Source: Bacteroidales bacterium UBA1309
Lineage (GTDB): Bacteria > Bacteroidota > Bacteroidia > Bacteroidales > Dysgonomonadaceae
Assembly: GCA_002307185.1 (NCBI GenBank)
Contig: DBTT01000006.1
Location: 10,095-55,857 of the forward strand
Length of the DNA: 45,763 nucleotides
Reading direction: 5' to 3'
Positions within the stretch are counted from its first letter, which is position 1, and each line of letters opens with the position of its first letter. Below are positions 1 through 9,921 of this stretch, in pieces. The notes below the pieces were generated by a model that made no database searches, had not been told where the DNA came from, and saw nothing but the letters and a program-made list of their open reading frames with translations. Made by a program: the position numbers and the translations under genes.

Positions 1-1787
<1,787 letters not shown>

Positions 1788-1789
1788 TT

Positions 1790-1868
1790 TCTTTAGCTTT
1801 TAGCTGATAGCTTTTAGCTGACAGCTATTAGTTTAAAGGGCTAATAGCTAATAGCTAATGGCTTGTTT
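1790..1868. repeat. Short AGCT-rich direct and inverted repeats between mutA and mutB
   Basis: The 84-bp mutA-mutB spacer is built from variants of the word TAGCTTTTAGCTGA (two near-tandem copies around 1796-1824) followed by a perfect 9-bp inverted repeat, AGCTATTAG/CTAATAGCT, with a 9-base spacer, and further TAGCTAA words. A stem-loop could form in the intercistronic RNA. There is no U-tract, so it is more likely an RNA processing or stability element, or a residue of a short dispersed repeat, than a terminator. The pattern is seen directly; the role is a guess. Confidence 0.6.
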
Positions 1869-1871
1869 TAA

Positions 1872-3722
1872 TTAATTAATTCCCAATTTAGCGTTGAATA
1901 TCCTCAATGTTTCCAACACGTTGCTTCTCACGTTGATGAAGTGTTCGATACCTTGTGCTTTCAATTCATCCGTGCAAGCAGGTGCACCGGCTACAACGAA
2001 GAACTTGTGGTTTTCTTCAGCCAGCTTGTATGCTTCGGGAGCAAGAGTAGCATATTCGTCGTCGCTTGAGCAAAGCACGATGATGTCGGCCTCTTTTTCG
2101 AGGGCAGCTTTCACGCCTTCTTCCACTGTGTCGAATCCAAGATTATCGATGATCTTGTAACCTGCGCAGCCAAAGAAATTGCTTGAAAATTGGGAACGAG
2201 CCAAACGCATGGCCAAATTTCCGATAGTGAGCATAAATACTTTAGGGACACCTGACTTTTCTGTTGCCAAACGAAGTTTTTCGAAAGCACTAGCCAAACG
2301 GGTGGTTGGAAGAGGAAGCAAGTCTGCAGGAGCATTGCACCCGTTTCCGCCGTTTTCGCCATCAAGAACGATCTTGCCGCCTGCTTTTTCGGTGAAGTTA
2401 GGATATTGGTTGGTTCCCAACAAAATTTCGCGGCGGGTAGCCACAGCGCCGAATCGGGCGTCGGACGCAGCCTTGATTGCTGTTTGTACTTCTCCGGCTT
2501 TCAATGCTTCGTAAAATCCTTTTTCGTCTGTGGCAAGGAATAATTTCCAAGCTTGGTCGGCGATAGAATCAGTCAAGTTTTCTATATAGTAAGAACCTGC
2601 AGAAGGGTCTGTGGTCCTGTCGAAGTGGCATTCTTCTTTCAACAACAATTGTTGGTTGCGGGCAATTCTTTCGGCGATGTCGTCCGACTCTTGGTAAGTC
2701 ACGTCGAAAGGAAGAACGGTCAACGAATCCACATTGGCGATAGTTGCCGACATGGCTTCGGTTTGCGTGCGCAACAAGTTCACGTGTGCGTCAAATACGG
2801 TTTTGTTGAAAGTGGTAGTTTCAGCGTGGTTGTTGATTTTGGCAGCTTCATGGTCGGCATCATAAGCGTTTACGATTTCAGCCCACAACCAGCGTGCAGC
2901 ACGGAATTTTGCTATTTCGATGAAATAGTTGGTGCCAATACCGAAATTGAACTTTATTCTCTTTGCAACGGCAGATGCATCCAAGCCAGCTTCGGTCAAT
3001 TTGGCTAGGATTTCGTTTCCGTTAGCTAATGCATAGCCCAATTCTTGGTAGATGTAAGATCCTGCATTGCTTAATTTCACGGCGTTCACATTCAACACCC
3101 TGAATTTTGGAAGTGCTTCGGCGGCAGCCAACACTTCTTGCGCTTGTGCCACCCAACCAGCGTTGTCGGCTCCTTTTTTCAGAATAGATTTGAATGGATC
3201 GTAGTTGACAGAACCAGCGATTGTCGATAAATCGACGTTCTTCGATTTGTAGTAGGCAACCAAGATGTTGAGTAATTTCACTGTGTGGCAGTTGCAGGTC
3301 GAAAAGTTCAGTTCGATAGCTTCGGGAAGGATATTGTCCAAAAGTGTCGCGATGTTTTCGGCAGTCACATCTTCACCTTCGATAATAAATCCCAAAGAAT
3401 TCACTCCTTTGAAAAGAATGTCAAGTGCCTTGGCATTGGCAGCTTTGGCATCTTTCACCACGATGTCTTGGCGAACAAACCAGTCGTTGTGCTTCTTTGT
3501 TCCTCTCACATAAGGGAATTCTCCAGGAAGAGCATCGGCTGTCTTCAGATCTTGAATGTTTTCGCTTCTGTAGAATGGATTAACTTTGAAACCTTCGGTT
3601 GTCTTCCAAACCAATTTTTTCTCAAAGTCCGCGCCTTTCAAGTCGGCAGTAATTTTCGCCATCCATTCTTCGGTAGAAGTGGCGGGAAAATCCAAGAAAA
3701 GCTTCTCTTTTAAATTAGCCAT
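1872..3722 (-). CDS. mutA: Methylmalonyl-CoA mutase small subunit
   Basis: Non-catalytic partner that forms the heterodimer with MutB. The 616-residue length is typical for the small subunit. It has the barrel-type N-terminal half (FLDFPATSTEEWMAKITADL, later DPSAGSYYIENLTD near residue 370, also found in the large subunit) and a C-terminal flavodoxin-like fold (GCAGYKIIDNLGFDTVEEG near residue 520). That C-terminal fold lacks the DxHxxG cobalamin motif, as is normal for MutA. It is followed by mutB on the same strand, the usual order. The ATG start is preceded by an AT-rich leader; I see no convincing TAnnTTTG promoter immediately upstream. Secure. Confidence 0.95.
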   Translation of the reverse strand: MANLKEKLFLDFPATSTEEWMAKITADLKGADFEKKLVWKTTEGFKVNPFYRSENIQDLKTADALPGEFPYVRGTKKHNDWFVRQDIVVKDAKAANAKALDILFKGVNSLGFIIEGEDVTAENIATLLDNILPEAIELNFSTCNCHTVKLLNILVAYYKSKNVDLSTIAGSVNYDPFKSILKKGADNAGWVAQAQEVLAAAEALPKFRVLNVNAVKLSNAGSYIYQELGYALANGNEILAKLTEAGLDASAVAKRIKFNFGIGTNYFIEIAKFRAARWLWAEIVNAYDADHEAAKINNHAETTTFNKTVFDAHVNLLRTQTEAMSATIANVDSLTVLPFDVTYQESDDIAERIARNQQLLLKEECHFDRTTDPSAGSYYIENLTDSIADQAWKLFLATDEKGFYEALKAGEVQTAIKAASDARFGAVATRREILLGTNQYPNFTEKAGGKIVLDGENGGNGCNAPADLLPLPTTRLASAFEKLRLATEKSGVPKVFMLTIGNLAMRLARSQFSSNFFGCAGYKIIDNLGFDTVEEGVKAALEKEADIIVLCSSDDEYATLAPEAYKLAEENHKFFVVAGAPACTDELKAQGIEHFINVRSNVLETLRIFNAKLGIN

Positions 3723-3997
3723 ATTATCAGTTTATTTATAGGTAATTATGTAAATATTAAAACTGTTTCAGTACTTAATAAAGTCAAGTCATTACTAAAT
3801 ATGACAGCCATTGAAAAGGAATTTCGGCAGCCTTCTCAAAATGGCACACAAAATTAACTCATTTTGTTCAGTTGATAAAGCATTTTGAACATTATTTCAT
3901 TGATTCCATGTTGTGTCCGGGCGTTTTTTTAGAATAGCCAGTTGTTACGTTTTTGTTGTTTGGATGTGAAGTATTGCGGGATAGTGGTCTTTCAAAA
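3723..3997. other. Intergenic region upstream of mutA
   Basis: AT-rich stretch between the mutA start and the glucokinase terminator. It should hold the promoter of the mutAB operon, but I find no clean TTG-N19-21-TAnnTTTG pair. No RNA structure or repeat was recognised, and the small reading frames here look like noise. Confidence 0.5.
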
Positions 3998-4039
3998 TAA
4001 AAATACCGAAAGAACTGATCTGATCTTTCGGTATTTTTA
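3998..4039 (-). terminator. Rho-independent terminator after the ROK kinase
   Basis: Perfect 16-bp inverted repeat, TAAAAATACCGAAAGA pairing with TCTTTCGGTATTTTTA, around a 10-base loop. On the minus strand it starts 18 bases past the stop codon of the kinase and ends in a T-rich tract. The A/T tracts on both sides mean it could also stop transcription from the plus strand. Confidence 0.85.
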
Positions 4040-4057
4040 TTCTGAAAATGTCAATTA

Positions 4058-5023
4058 TCAAATGTCTTTCACTTCCCAGCCAAGTGCGCTTGCTCCGAGG
4101 ACGGCCGCGTCACTTTCTTTTAATTCGGAATGAAGTAATTTCACTTTGTTGCGGTAAATTGGGAGTAAATTATCCTCCATGCTTTTTTTCACCGGGTTGA
4201 AGATCAAGTCGCCTGCTTTTGTCAAACCTCCAAAAAGGATGATGGCTTCAGGGCTGGAGAATGCGATGAAATCGGCAAAGGCTTCCCCTAATATAGTGCC
4301 AGTTTCCTCAAAAATCTTTTTTGCCAAGGTGTCGCCACTTTGCGCAGCGTCGAACACATCTTTAGATGTGATTTCTTTTGGATCGAGATTTCTCAACACG
4401 CTTGCTTCTTTTGTTGTCTCCAGGTATTCGCGAGCCGTGCGGGCAACTCCTGTGGCAGAAGCATATGTTTCGAGGCAGCCGTGTTTGCCACAGCCACACA
4501 AGCGTCCATTTTGACGGCGGATGGTGGTGTGGCCGAGTTCTCCGGCAAAACCGTCATGGCCGTAAACCAATTGTCCATTCACTACGATGCCACTTCCAAC
4601 ACCAGTTCCCAAGGTGATTACAATGAAGTCTTTCATGCCCCGGGCAGCACCATAAGTCATTTCTCCAATAGCTGCGGCATTTGCGTCATTTGTTAGGGAT
4701 GCTGGGATCTCTAGACGGTCGGTTAGCATTTGGGCTAAAGGGATAACTCCTCTCCATGGTAAATTTGGGGCAAATTCGATGCAACCAGTGAAAAAGTTTC
4801 CATTAGGAGCACCCACTCCAACTCCTTTGATGTTGGATTTTCCACCCACTTTATCGATCATGACCTGCAGGTTTATGACAAGTTCCTCTATATAAGCGTT
4901 CACTTCGGAATGCTTCCCAGTTTTAATCGCACCTTGTTCAATAATTTGACCTCTTTTATCAACAACTCCGAACACAGTATTAGTTCCACCGATATCGACA
5001 CCTATTGCATAAGGCTTTTCCAT
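4058..5023 (-). CDS. glk: ROK-family glucokinase/hexokinase
   Basis: ATP-dependent sugar kinase of the ROK family, expected to phosphorylate glucose or a related hexose at C6 in the cytoplasm. It has 321 residues, the usual length. Visible motifs are the N-terminal phosphate loop GVDIGGTNTVFGVVD (residues 8-22), LTNDANAAAIGE with the catalytic Asp, ITLGTGVGSGIVVNGQL, the ELGH histidine and the ROK zinc motif CGCGKHGCLE. ALADFIAFSSPEAIILFGG-type sequence follows. It is monocistronic, with its own terminator downstream. A TATCTTTG box lies upstream at 5059-5066. The substrate is inferred from close resemblance to Bacteroidales glucokinases; other hexoses or N-acetyl sugars are possible. Confidence 0.9.
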   Translation of the reverse strand: MEKPYAIGVDIGGTNTVFGVVDKRGQIIEQGAIKTGKHSEVNAYIEELVINLQVMIDKVGGKSNIKGVGVGAPNGNFFTGCIEFAPNLPWRGVIPLAQMLTDRLEIPASLTNDANAAAIGEMTYGAARGMKDFIVITLGTGVGSGIVVNGQLVYGHDGFAGELGHTTIRRQNGRLCGCGKHGCLETYASATGVARTAREYLETTKEASVLRNLDPKEITSKDVFDAAQSGDTLAKKIFEETGTILGEAFADFIAFSSPEAIILFGGLTKAGDLIFNPVKKSMEDNLLPIYRNKVKLLHSELKESDAAVLGASALGWEVKDI

Positions 5024-5058
5024 AATGAGTATTTTTTAGATTAAAGATGATTTTGATG

Positions 5059-5066
5059 CAAAGATA
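5059..5066 (-). promoter_or_regulatory. Candidate -7 box for the ROK kinase
   Basis: TATCTTTG on the minus strand fits the Bacteroidetes TAnnTTTG -7 consensus, about 36 bases before the ATG. No TTG sits at the expected -33 distance, so only half of the promoter signature is present. Confidence 0.45.
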
Positions 5067-5154
5067 AAATTAATAGTTTCTGCATGTGTCTTTTAAGCCT
5101 CTAAAGAAGAATGATTTCGTTAAAAAAAAGAAATGGGATTTTGCTGGTCTGGAG

Positions 5155-5206
5155 AAAAACAAAGAAAAGAGTACTCGACAGGTCGAATACTCTTTTCTTT
5201 GTTTTT
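5155..5206 (-). terminator. Strong terminator after the ferredoxin
   Basis: Perfect 19-bp inverted repeat with arms reading AAAAACAAAGAAAAGAGTA and its complement, and a smaller TCGA/TCGA stem inside the loop. It begins 16 bases past the ferredoxin stop codon on the minus strand. Because the outer arms are A/T runs it can work in both directions. Confidence 0.85.
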
Positions 5207-5221
5207 TCTTTAGCACTAATC

Positions 5222-5389
5222 TTATGCTGGGCTAATAGCTTCTGTTGGACACACATCTGCACAAGTTCCACAGTCTGTGCATGTGTCAGGATCAATTACA
5301 TAGATGTCACCTTCAGAGATTGCGGTTACTGGACATTCATCAATACAAGTACCACATGCGATACAACTATCACTAATTACGTATGCCAT
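5222..5389 (-). CDS. 2[4Fe-4S] ferredoxin
   Basis: Small cytoplasmic electron carrier of 55 residues with two classical clusters: CIACGTCIDECP (residues 9-20) and CTDCGTCADVCP (residues 37-48). The spacing CxxCxxCxxxCP occurs twice, as in clostridial-type ferredoxins, and the sequence starts MAYVI as these proteins do. It is a single-gene unit with its own promoter (5431-5461) and strong terminator (5155-5206). The likely partners are pyruvate:ferredoxin oxidoreductase and other anaerobic redox enzymes, by family knowledge only. Secure despite its small size. Confidence 0.96.
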   Translation of the reverse strand: MAYVISDSCIACGTCIDECPVTAISEGDIYVIDPDTCTDCGTCADVCPTEAISPA

Positions 5390-5430
5390 GACTTCGAATA
5401 AATTAAATTGTTACTACTATTATCTGAGGA

Positions 5431-5461
5431 CAAATTTATGCAGTTTTTCGAATTAATCCAA
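5431..5461 (-). promoter_or_regulatory. Bacteroidetes-type promoter of the ferredoxin gene
   Basis: On the minus strand, TTG is followed after exactly 20 bases by TAAATTTG, matching the Bacteroidetes -33/-7 pair. The predicted start of transcription is around 5425, giving a leader of roughly 35 bases before the ATG. Confidence 0.7.
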
Positions 5462-5694
5462 GGTTATGGGATATTTATAAAATCTATGGATTATTGTGTG
5501 CCGGTTTTATTTGTTATTTTTTTTGATTAAGTTTCAAATAATTAGTAGTTTACAGTTTTTTATTATTTGTTCAGATTGTAATCTTTGGATTGCAATTTTT
5601 ATTCTTTTTAAATAACCAAGATAGTTTTCTGCATTTCAAAAGGATGCAATAAGATTCTAAAAATGGCGTTATTAAAGAGTAAAAAAGAAGACTA
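5462..5694. other. AT-rich intergenic region before the PorT-like gene
   Basis: Very A/T-rich, with runs of T and A and no reading frame or stable hairpin that I can support. It separates the divergently transcribed ferredoxin and barrel genes and should contain the promoter of the latter, which I could not pinpoint. Confidence 0.5.
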
Positions 5695-6420
5695 TTGAAG
5701 ACCATCCGTAAATATAGCCTTAGAGGTATCCTTGCTGCTTTCGCTTTGCTATGTTGGCATTTGCAACTGATAGGTCAAACGCAAAAAGTTCAAAACCAGC
5801 CTTATGCAGACCAGAAAATGTATCATATTGGGTTTTCTGTGGGGTTGTGTTCTGAAGACTTGATTCTTAAGCACACGGGAGCTGTAACTTCGAGCGGGGA
5901 AACTTGGTTTGCCGAGATCCCCAGTTATTCTATGGGATTCACCGTGGGATTCATAGCCGATCGCTATTTGAACGAATACTTCAACCTCCGGGTGTTGCCG
6001 ACACTTTATTTTGGTGAGAAAAATTATGTTTTTAAAGAGCAAACCTCATTGAATGAATATTCCACCACCATCCGCAACAATTATTTGAGCTTGCCTGTCC
6101 TTCTGAAATTCAACGCCCAACGTATTAATAATTATCGCCCCTTTGTGATGGGAGGAGCTTATGTGAGTTCGGAGTTGGGTGGAGTGAAGAATCAGGCTGT
6201 CAGATTGAAAAACTTTGATTACGGCCTTCAGTTGGGGATTGGGTGTAATTTTTATCTTCCTCTTTTCAAGTTCTGTCCCGAATTGCGCTTTTCGTTTGGG
6301 CTTCGCGACCTGATCGACAAGGAACGAAAAGACTTGACAGATACCGATCTTCAAAAATATACCGATGCGTTGGATAGCGGCAAATCGCGGATGATAAGCC
6401 TTATTTTGAATTTCGAGTGA
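5695..6420 (+). CDS. porT: PorT-like outer membrane beta-barrel protein
   Basis: Predicted outer-membrane barrel of 241 residues resembling PorT, a component linked to the type IX secretion system. The start is a TTG: the first in-frame ATG would lie after residue 40 and would remove the signal peptide (RKYSLRGILAAFALLCWHL, residues 4-22). The body has alternating aromatic strands such as YHIGFSVGLCSEDLIL and YFNLRVLPTLYFGEKNY, and PELRFSFGLRDLIDKE near the C-terminus. It ends in the hydrophobic ISLILNFE expected of a barrel. It converges on the glycosyltransferase gene with only 17 bp between. The PorT assignment is by general resemblance (length, signal peptide, strand pattern); a generic PorT-family barrel is the alternative. 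Confidence 0.72.
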   Translation: MKTIRKYSLRGILAAFALLCWHLQLIGQTQKVQNQPYADQKMYHIGFSVGLCSEDLILKHTGAVTSSGETWFAEIPSYSMGFTVGFIADRYLNEYFNLRVLPTLYFGEKNYVFKEQTSLNEYSTTIRNNYLSLPVLLKFNAQRINNYRPFVMGGAYVSSELGGVKNQAVRLKNFDYGLQLGIGCNFYLPLFKFCPELRFSFGLRDLIDKERKDLTDTDLQKYTDALDSGKSRMISLILNFE

Positions 6421-6437
6421 ATTTTCTGGGAACAAGG

Positions 6438-7460
6438 CTATTTCCAAATGACATGTTTGAATAATTTCCGTCCTTTCAGGTAGAATGAAATAACTAACAA
6501 TCCTTTGTACATCTCTGGAATATCTTCCGACGTTGTTTTTTGTATGTTTTCTCTTCGTTTTGATTTGTATTCGGGCAGTATTTTTTTGAATTCCCGCCTT
6601 GCTTCAAGTATAGCTTTTGCATTCTCCTTTTTCCCGCACAATAAAAATTGAACAAAGCCGATAAGGTCTAATAGCGTGCGGATTCTTAGCACTCTTTTGA
6701 GTTTGCGCTCAGGTAGATTTTTATAAAGCATCAACAAGTTGTTTCGAAAATTAAGGAAAGTTTTTCGAGGACTTTCCTGTGCCAACGTCCCTCCACCCAC
6801 ATGATATACCGTCGAGCTTGGTAGGCAAACGATGCGGTGGCCTCTTGCCTTAAGCCGCCAGCAAAGGTCGATTTCTTCTTGGTGTGCAAAAAAACTGCCA
6901 TCCAATCCTCCGGTTGATTTATACACATCGGTACGGATCATCAGGCAAGCCCCTGTTGCCCAAAAAATATCCACGGCATCGTTGTATTGGCCTTTGTCTT
7001 GTTCCACTTCCGAAAAAATTCTTCCCCGGCAAAAAGGGTAGCCGTATTGGTCGATAAAGCCTCCAGCTGCGCCAGCATATTCAAAACGGTCTTTGTTTAA
7101 CTGGGCTAGGATTTTAGGCTGCACGGCTGCCACATCAGGATTCGCATCCATGAAGGTGGTCAACGTTGCCAACCAATTGTCCGTCACTTCCACATCGGAA
7201 TTCAAAAGGACGGTATATTTGGATTTTATTTCATTCAAAGCTTTATTGTATCCTTCTGCAAACCCCCAGTTTTTTTCAAAAATCAAGAGCCTGACGTTTG
7301 GGTATTTTTCGGTAAGGAAAATGATGGAGTCATCGGTAGAAGCATTGTCTGCCACCACAATTTCTACATCTTCCGATTGTGAATAACGGATGACGGAGGG
7401 AAGAAATTTTTCCATCCACTTTTTCCCGTTCCAATTAAGAATAACTATAGAGGTTTTCAT
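6438..7460 (-). CDS. GT2-family glycosyltransferase
   Basis: Inverting glycosyltransferase with a GT-A fold, acting at the cytoplasmic membrane face on an envelope polysaccharide or lipid acceptor; donor and acceptor are unknown. The N-terminus SIVILNWNGKKWMEKFLPSV, VADNASTDDS (about residue 37), NWGFAEGYNKAL and the DxD-like LLNSDVEVT (about residue 88) are typical of rhamnosyltransferase-like GT2 enzymes. FFAHQEEIDLCWRLKARGHR near residue 195 is the conserved ED/acceptor region. The C-terminal 90 residues are basic and may be membrane-associated. Last gene of the mtaB-acyltransferase-GT2 run on this strand. Confidence 0.88.
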   Translation of the reverse strand: MKTSIVILNWNGKKWMEKFLPSVIRYSQSEDVEIVVADNASTDDSIIFLTEKYPNVRLLIFEKNWGFAEGYNKALNEIKSKYTVLLNSDVEVTDNWLATLTTFMDANPDVAAVQPKILAQLNKDRFEYAGAAGGFIDQYGYPFCRGRIFSEVEQDKGQYNDAVDIFWATGACLMIRTDVYKSTGGLDGSFFAHQEEIDLCWRLKARGHRIVCLPSSTVYHVGGGTLAQESPRKTFLNFRNNLLMLYKNLPERKLKRVLRIRTLLDLIGFVQFLLCGKKENAKAILEARREFKKILPEYKSKRRENIQKTTSEDIPEMYKGLLVISFYLKGRKLFKHVIWK

Positions 7461-7514
7461 CAGTTAACAGTCATCAGTTGCTCCGCTAATCGAATAGCTG
7501 TATTTGTTTCTATT

Positions 7515-8405
7515 CTAATTTTCCCTTTGATATTTCCACCGTTTGTGGGTCCACAGCCAATAGGCGGGTTCTCGCAGAATGGTTTTTTCAATCATGCGGA
7601 TGTAATTTTCGGTGATAGCCATCTCTTCCTCAGTCTCAGGATGCGTTGATAACATCTCGAAACGGCAGCGGTAGTAGCCGCGTTTTACCTTTTGGATGTC
7701 CATATAGGCCACATATCCACCCACCTTTCGGGCAATTCGTTCAACGCCAGTGAATACAGGAGTGTCTTGGTTCAGGAAATTCGTCCAGTGGTGTATGTTG
7801 TTGTAAGAAGGAGTTTGGTCGGCCATGAAGCCGATAAGCGACTGCCTTCCTTCGTGTTTCCACCTAACTATTTCCCGGTAGGTATCGCTTTTGGGTATTC
7901 CCACCGAGCCGAACCGGCTTCTTGTTTTGAGAAATATAGCATCGACAGCTTTGCTTTTGAGTGGCTTGTAGATTTGCCCCAAGGTCAAATCTTCCTTAAA
8001 GCAAAGTGTGAGTGAAGGAACCCACTCCCAATTTCCGTAATGGCCTAAAAAAAGGAATCCGGAACGGCCTTTGTCTATTTCGGCTTGGAGCACTTCTGGA
8101 TTTTCGAAAACGATCCTTTTTTGTATTTCTTCGTCTGAAATATGCAAAAGCTTGATTGTCTCCAGGAAATAATCACAAAAATGTTTGTAGAATTTTTTTT
8201 CAATCTCAAGCAATTTACTTTCCGATTTTTCCGGAAAAGAATTCTTCAAATTTGTCCGGACTACTTTTTTTCGGTATCCAACCACATAATACAATAAAAT
8301 GTATAGGCAATCCGAAAGAAAATAAAGCACTTTGAATGGCAATAGTGCGTGGATGTACATCCACGAATAGAGCAATCGAAAAAGTAGCTTGTTTATGAAT
8401 TTCAT
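7515..8405 (-). CDS. Lipid A biosynthesis-type (LpxL/HtrB) acyltransferase
   Basis: Inner-membrane acyltransferase of the lysophospholipid/lipid A family, expected to add a secondary acyl chain to lipid A. It has 296 residues. There is an N-terminal hydrophobic anchor (LLFRLLYSWMYIHALLPFKV, residues 7-26), then the catalytic HX4E motif in FLGHYGNWEW near residue 125. GFMADQTPS near residue 193 corresponds to the second conserved block, and the C-terminal EPAYWLWTHKRWK is the usual closing motif. The gene starts 18 bp after mtaB stops and is probably translated from the same mRNA. An ornithine- or amino-lipid acyltransferase is a less likely alternative. Confidence 0.88.
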   Translation of the reverse strand: MKFINKLLFRLLYSWMYIHALLPFKVLYFLSDCLYILLYYVVGYRKKVVRTNLKNSFPEKSESKLLEIEKKFYKHFCDYFLETIKLLHISDEEIQKRIVFENPEVLQAEIDKGRSGFLFLGHYGNWEWVPSLTLCFKEDLTLGQIYKPLKSKAVDAIFLKTRSRFGSVGIPKSDTYREIVRWKHEGRQSLIGFMADQTPSYNNIHHWTNFLNQDTPVFTGVERIARKVGGYVAYMDIQKVKRGYYRCRFEMLSTHPETEEEMAITENYIRMIEKTILREPAYWLWTHKRWKYQREN

Positions 8406-8423
8406 TTATTTCTTTGCTGCAAG

Positions 8424-9731
8424 TTAAACTAAAAAAGCCGTTAATTCTTCATTGAAAGAGCTGAGTTTTACCTCTTCAATAGTATTCACCTTCAGCTCAT
8501 TGTAGTTTGTTTCCACACGGACATAGTTTTCTGTGAATCCGTGCATGCAAGTGCCGCTATCGTTGTGCTCGAACAAAACCTGTTTGGCTTTTCCTCGTTG
8601 GGAAGCATAAAACTCACGCAGTTTCTTGTCTGAAATGTCGAGAAGAGTGCGGCACCTTTCATGCTTGTCTTGAGGCGTTACTTCGTGTTCAATTTTAAGG
8701 GCTTGGGTGTTTGGACGTTCCGAATAGGTGAAGACGTGGAGTTGGGAAATGGGAAGGCTGTCGATGAATGCACGCCCTTCTTCAAAATATTCCTCAGTTT
8801 CGCCACGTGTACCCACGATCACGTCCACGCCGATGAACGCATCGGGAATCACCTGCTTGATCTTTTCTACTTTGTGGCGGAAAAGGGCTGTATTGTAGCG
8901 GCGGCGCATCAGTTTCAGAACGTCGTCCGAACCGGCTTGCAGCGGAATATGGAAGTGGGGTGCAAAACGTTTTGAAGTAGCCACAAATTCAATGATTTCG
9001 TCTGTCAACAGGTTGGGCTCGATGGACGAAATGCGGTAGCGTTCAATTCCTTCCACATTGTCCAAAGCTTGAATCAACTCGAAAAAAGTCTCGCCAGTCG
9101 TTTTCCCAAAATCGCCGATATTTACACCTGTCAGAACGATTTCCTTTCCTCCTCCGGCAGCCACTTCTTCGGCTTGGGACACCATTTCCGCAATGGTGCC
9201 GTTGCGGCTTCTGCCTCGAGCAAAAGGGATGGTGCAAAACGAGCAGAAATAATCGCACCCGTCCTGCACCTTCAAGAAATACCTTGTTCGGTCGTCTTTC
9301 GAACACGAAGGGACAAACTGCCGGATGTTGTTTGTCTTTGTTGTTAGGACGGTTCCTTTGTCTTTTTTACGCAATTCATCCAAGTGGGAAATCACATCTA
9401 GCTTCTGTTCTGCTCCCAGCACAATGTCAACACCCGGTATTTGCGCGATGGTGTCGGGTTTCAGTTGTGCATAACATCCCGTCACAACTACATAGGAGCC
9501 GGGATTCTCTTTAATCATTTTCCGTATTGTCTGGCGGCATTTCTTGTCGGCAAGTTCAGTCACCGAGCAAGTGTTAATCACGCATATGTCGGCTATTTCG
9601 CCTTTTCGGGCTTTTCGTACTCCCGCCGATTTCAATTGTCGCCCAATGGCAGATGTCTCGGCAAAATTCAATTTGCATCCCAATGTGAAATATGCAGCTT
9701 TTTTATTTTCAAAAACAGAGTTATCTATCAT
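8424..9731 (-). CDS. mtaB: tRNA t6A37 methylthiotransferase MtaB
   Basis: Radical-SAM enzyme that converts t6A37 to ms2t6A37 in tRNAs reading ANN codons. It has 435 residues, with the UPF0004 domain first (AAYFTLGCKLNFAETSAI, INTCSVTELADKKCRQTI, VTGCYAQ) carrying three cysteines for the auxiliary cluster. The radical-SAM triad follows in DGCDYFCSFCTIPFARGRSR near residue 155. The C-terminal TRAM-like region is short. The MtaB-type start (TLGCKLN) separates it from MiaB. First gene of a three-gene minus-strand run with the lipid A acyltransferase and GT2. A TATTTTTG box lies at 9817-9824. Confidence 0.94.
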   Translation of the reverse strand: MIDNSVFENKKAAYFTLGCKLNFAETSAIGRQLKSAGVRKARKGEIADICVINTCSVTELADKKCRQTIRKMIKENPGSYVVVTGCYAQLKPDTIAQIPGVDIVLGAEQKLDVISHLDELRKKDKGTVLTTKTNNIRQFVPSCSKDDRTRYFLKVQDGCDYFCSFCTIPFARGRSRNGTIAEMVSQAEEVAAGGGKEIVLTGVNIGDFGKTTGETFFELIQALDNVEGIERYRISSIEPNLLTDEIIEFVATSKRFAPHFHIPLQAGSDDVLKLMRRRYNTALFRHKVEKIKQVIPDAFIGVDVIVGTRGETEEYFEEGRAFIDSLPISQLHVFTYSERPNTQALKIEHEVTPQDKHERCRTLLDISDKKLREFYASQRGKAKQVLFEHNDSGTCMHGFTENYVRVETNYNELKVNTIEEVKLSSFNEELTAFLV

Positions 9732-9816
9732 ATTTATAATTAAATGTTTATCGAGGAATATAGATTTTGGAATATGCTGACAAACTCCGAAATTCCTATT
9801 TCTTCAAATTTTGATG

Positions 9817-9824
9817 CAAAAATA
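9817..9824 (-). promoter_or_regulatory. Candidate -7 box for mtaB
   Basis: TATTTTTG on the minus strand fits TAnnTTTG and lies about 85 bases before the mtaB ATG. A TTG at the right -33 distance is missing, so this is tentative. Confidence 0.35.
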
Positions 9825-9854
9825 CATAAATGCCTTTATTTCTTGCATAAAAGC

Positions 9855-9885
9855 TTGGATATTCATGTTGATTATGCTATTTTTG
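9855..9885 (+). promoter_or_regulatory. Bacteroidetes-type promoter of the acyl-CoA ligase gene
   Basis: TTG followed after 20 bases by TATTTTTG, a full match to the Bacteroidetes -33/-7 pattern. Transcription would begin near 9891, about 30 bases ahead of the ATG at 9922. Confidence 0.7.
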
Positions 9886-9921
9886 CACAAATTTACCTCA
9901 AATGAGCAATATTTATAGCGC

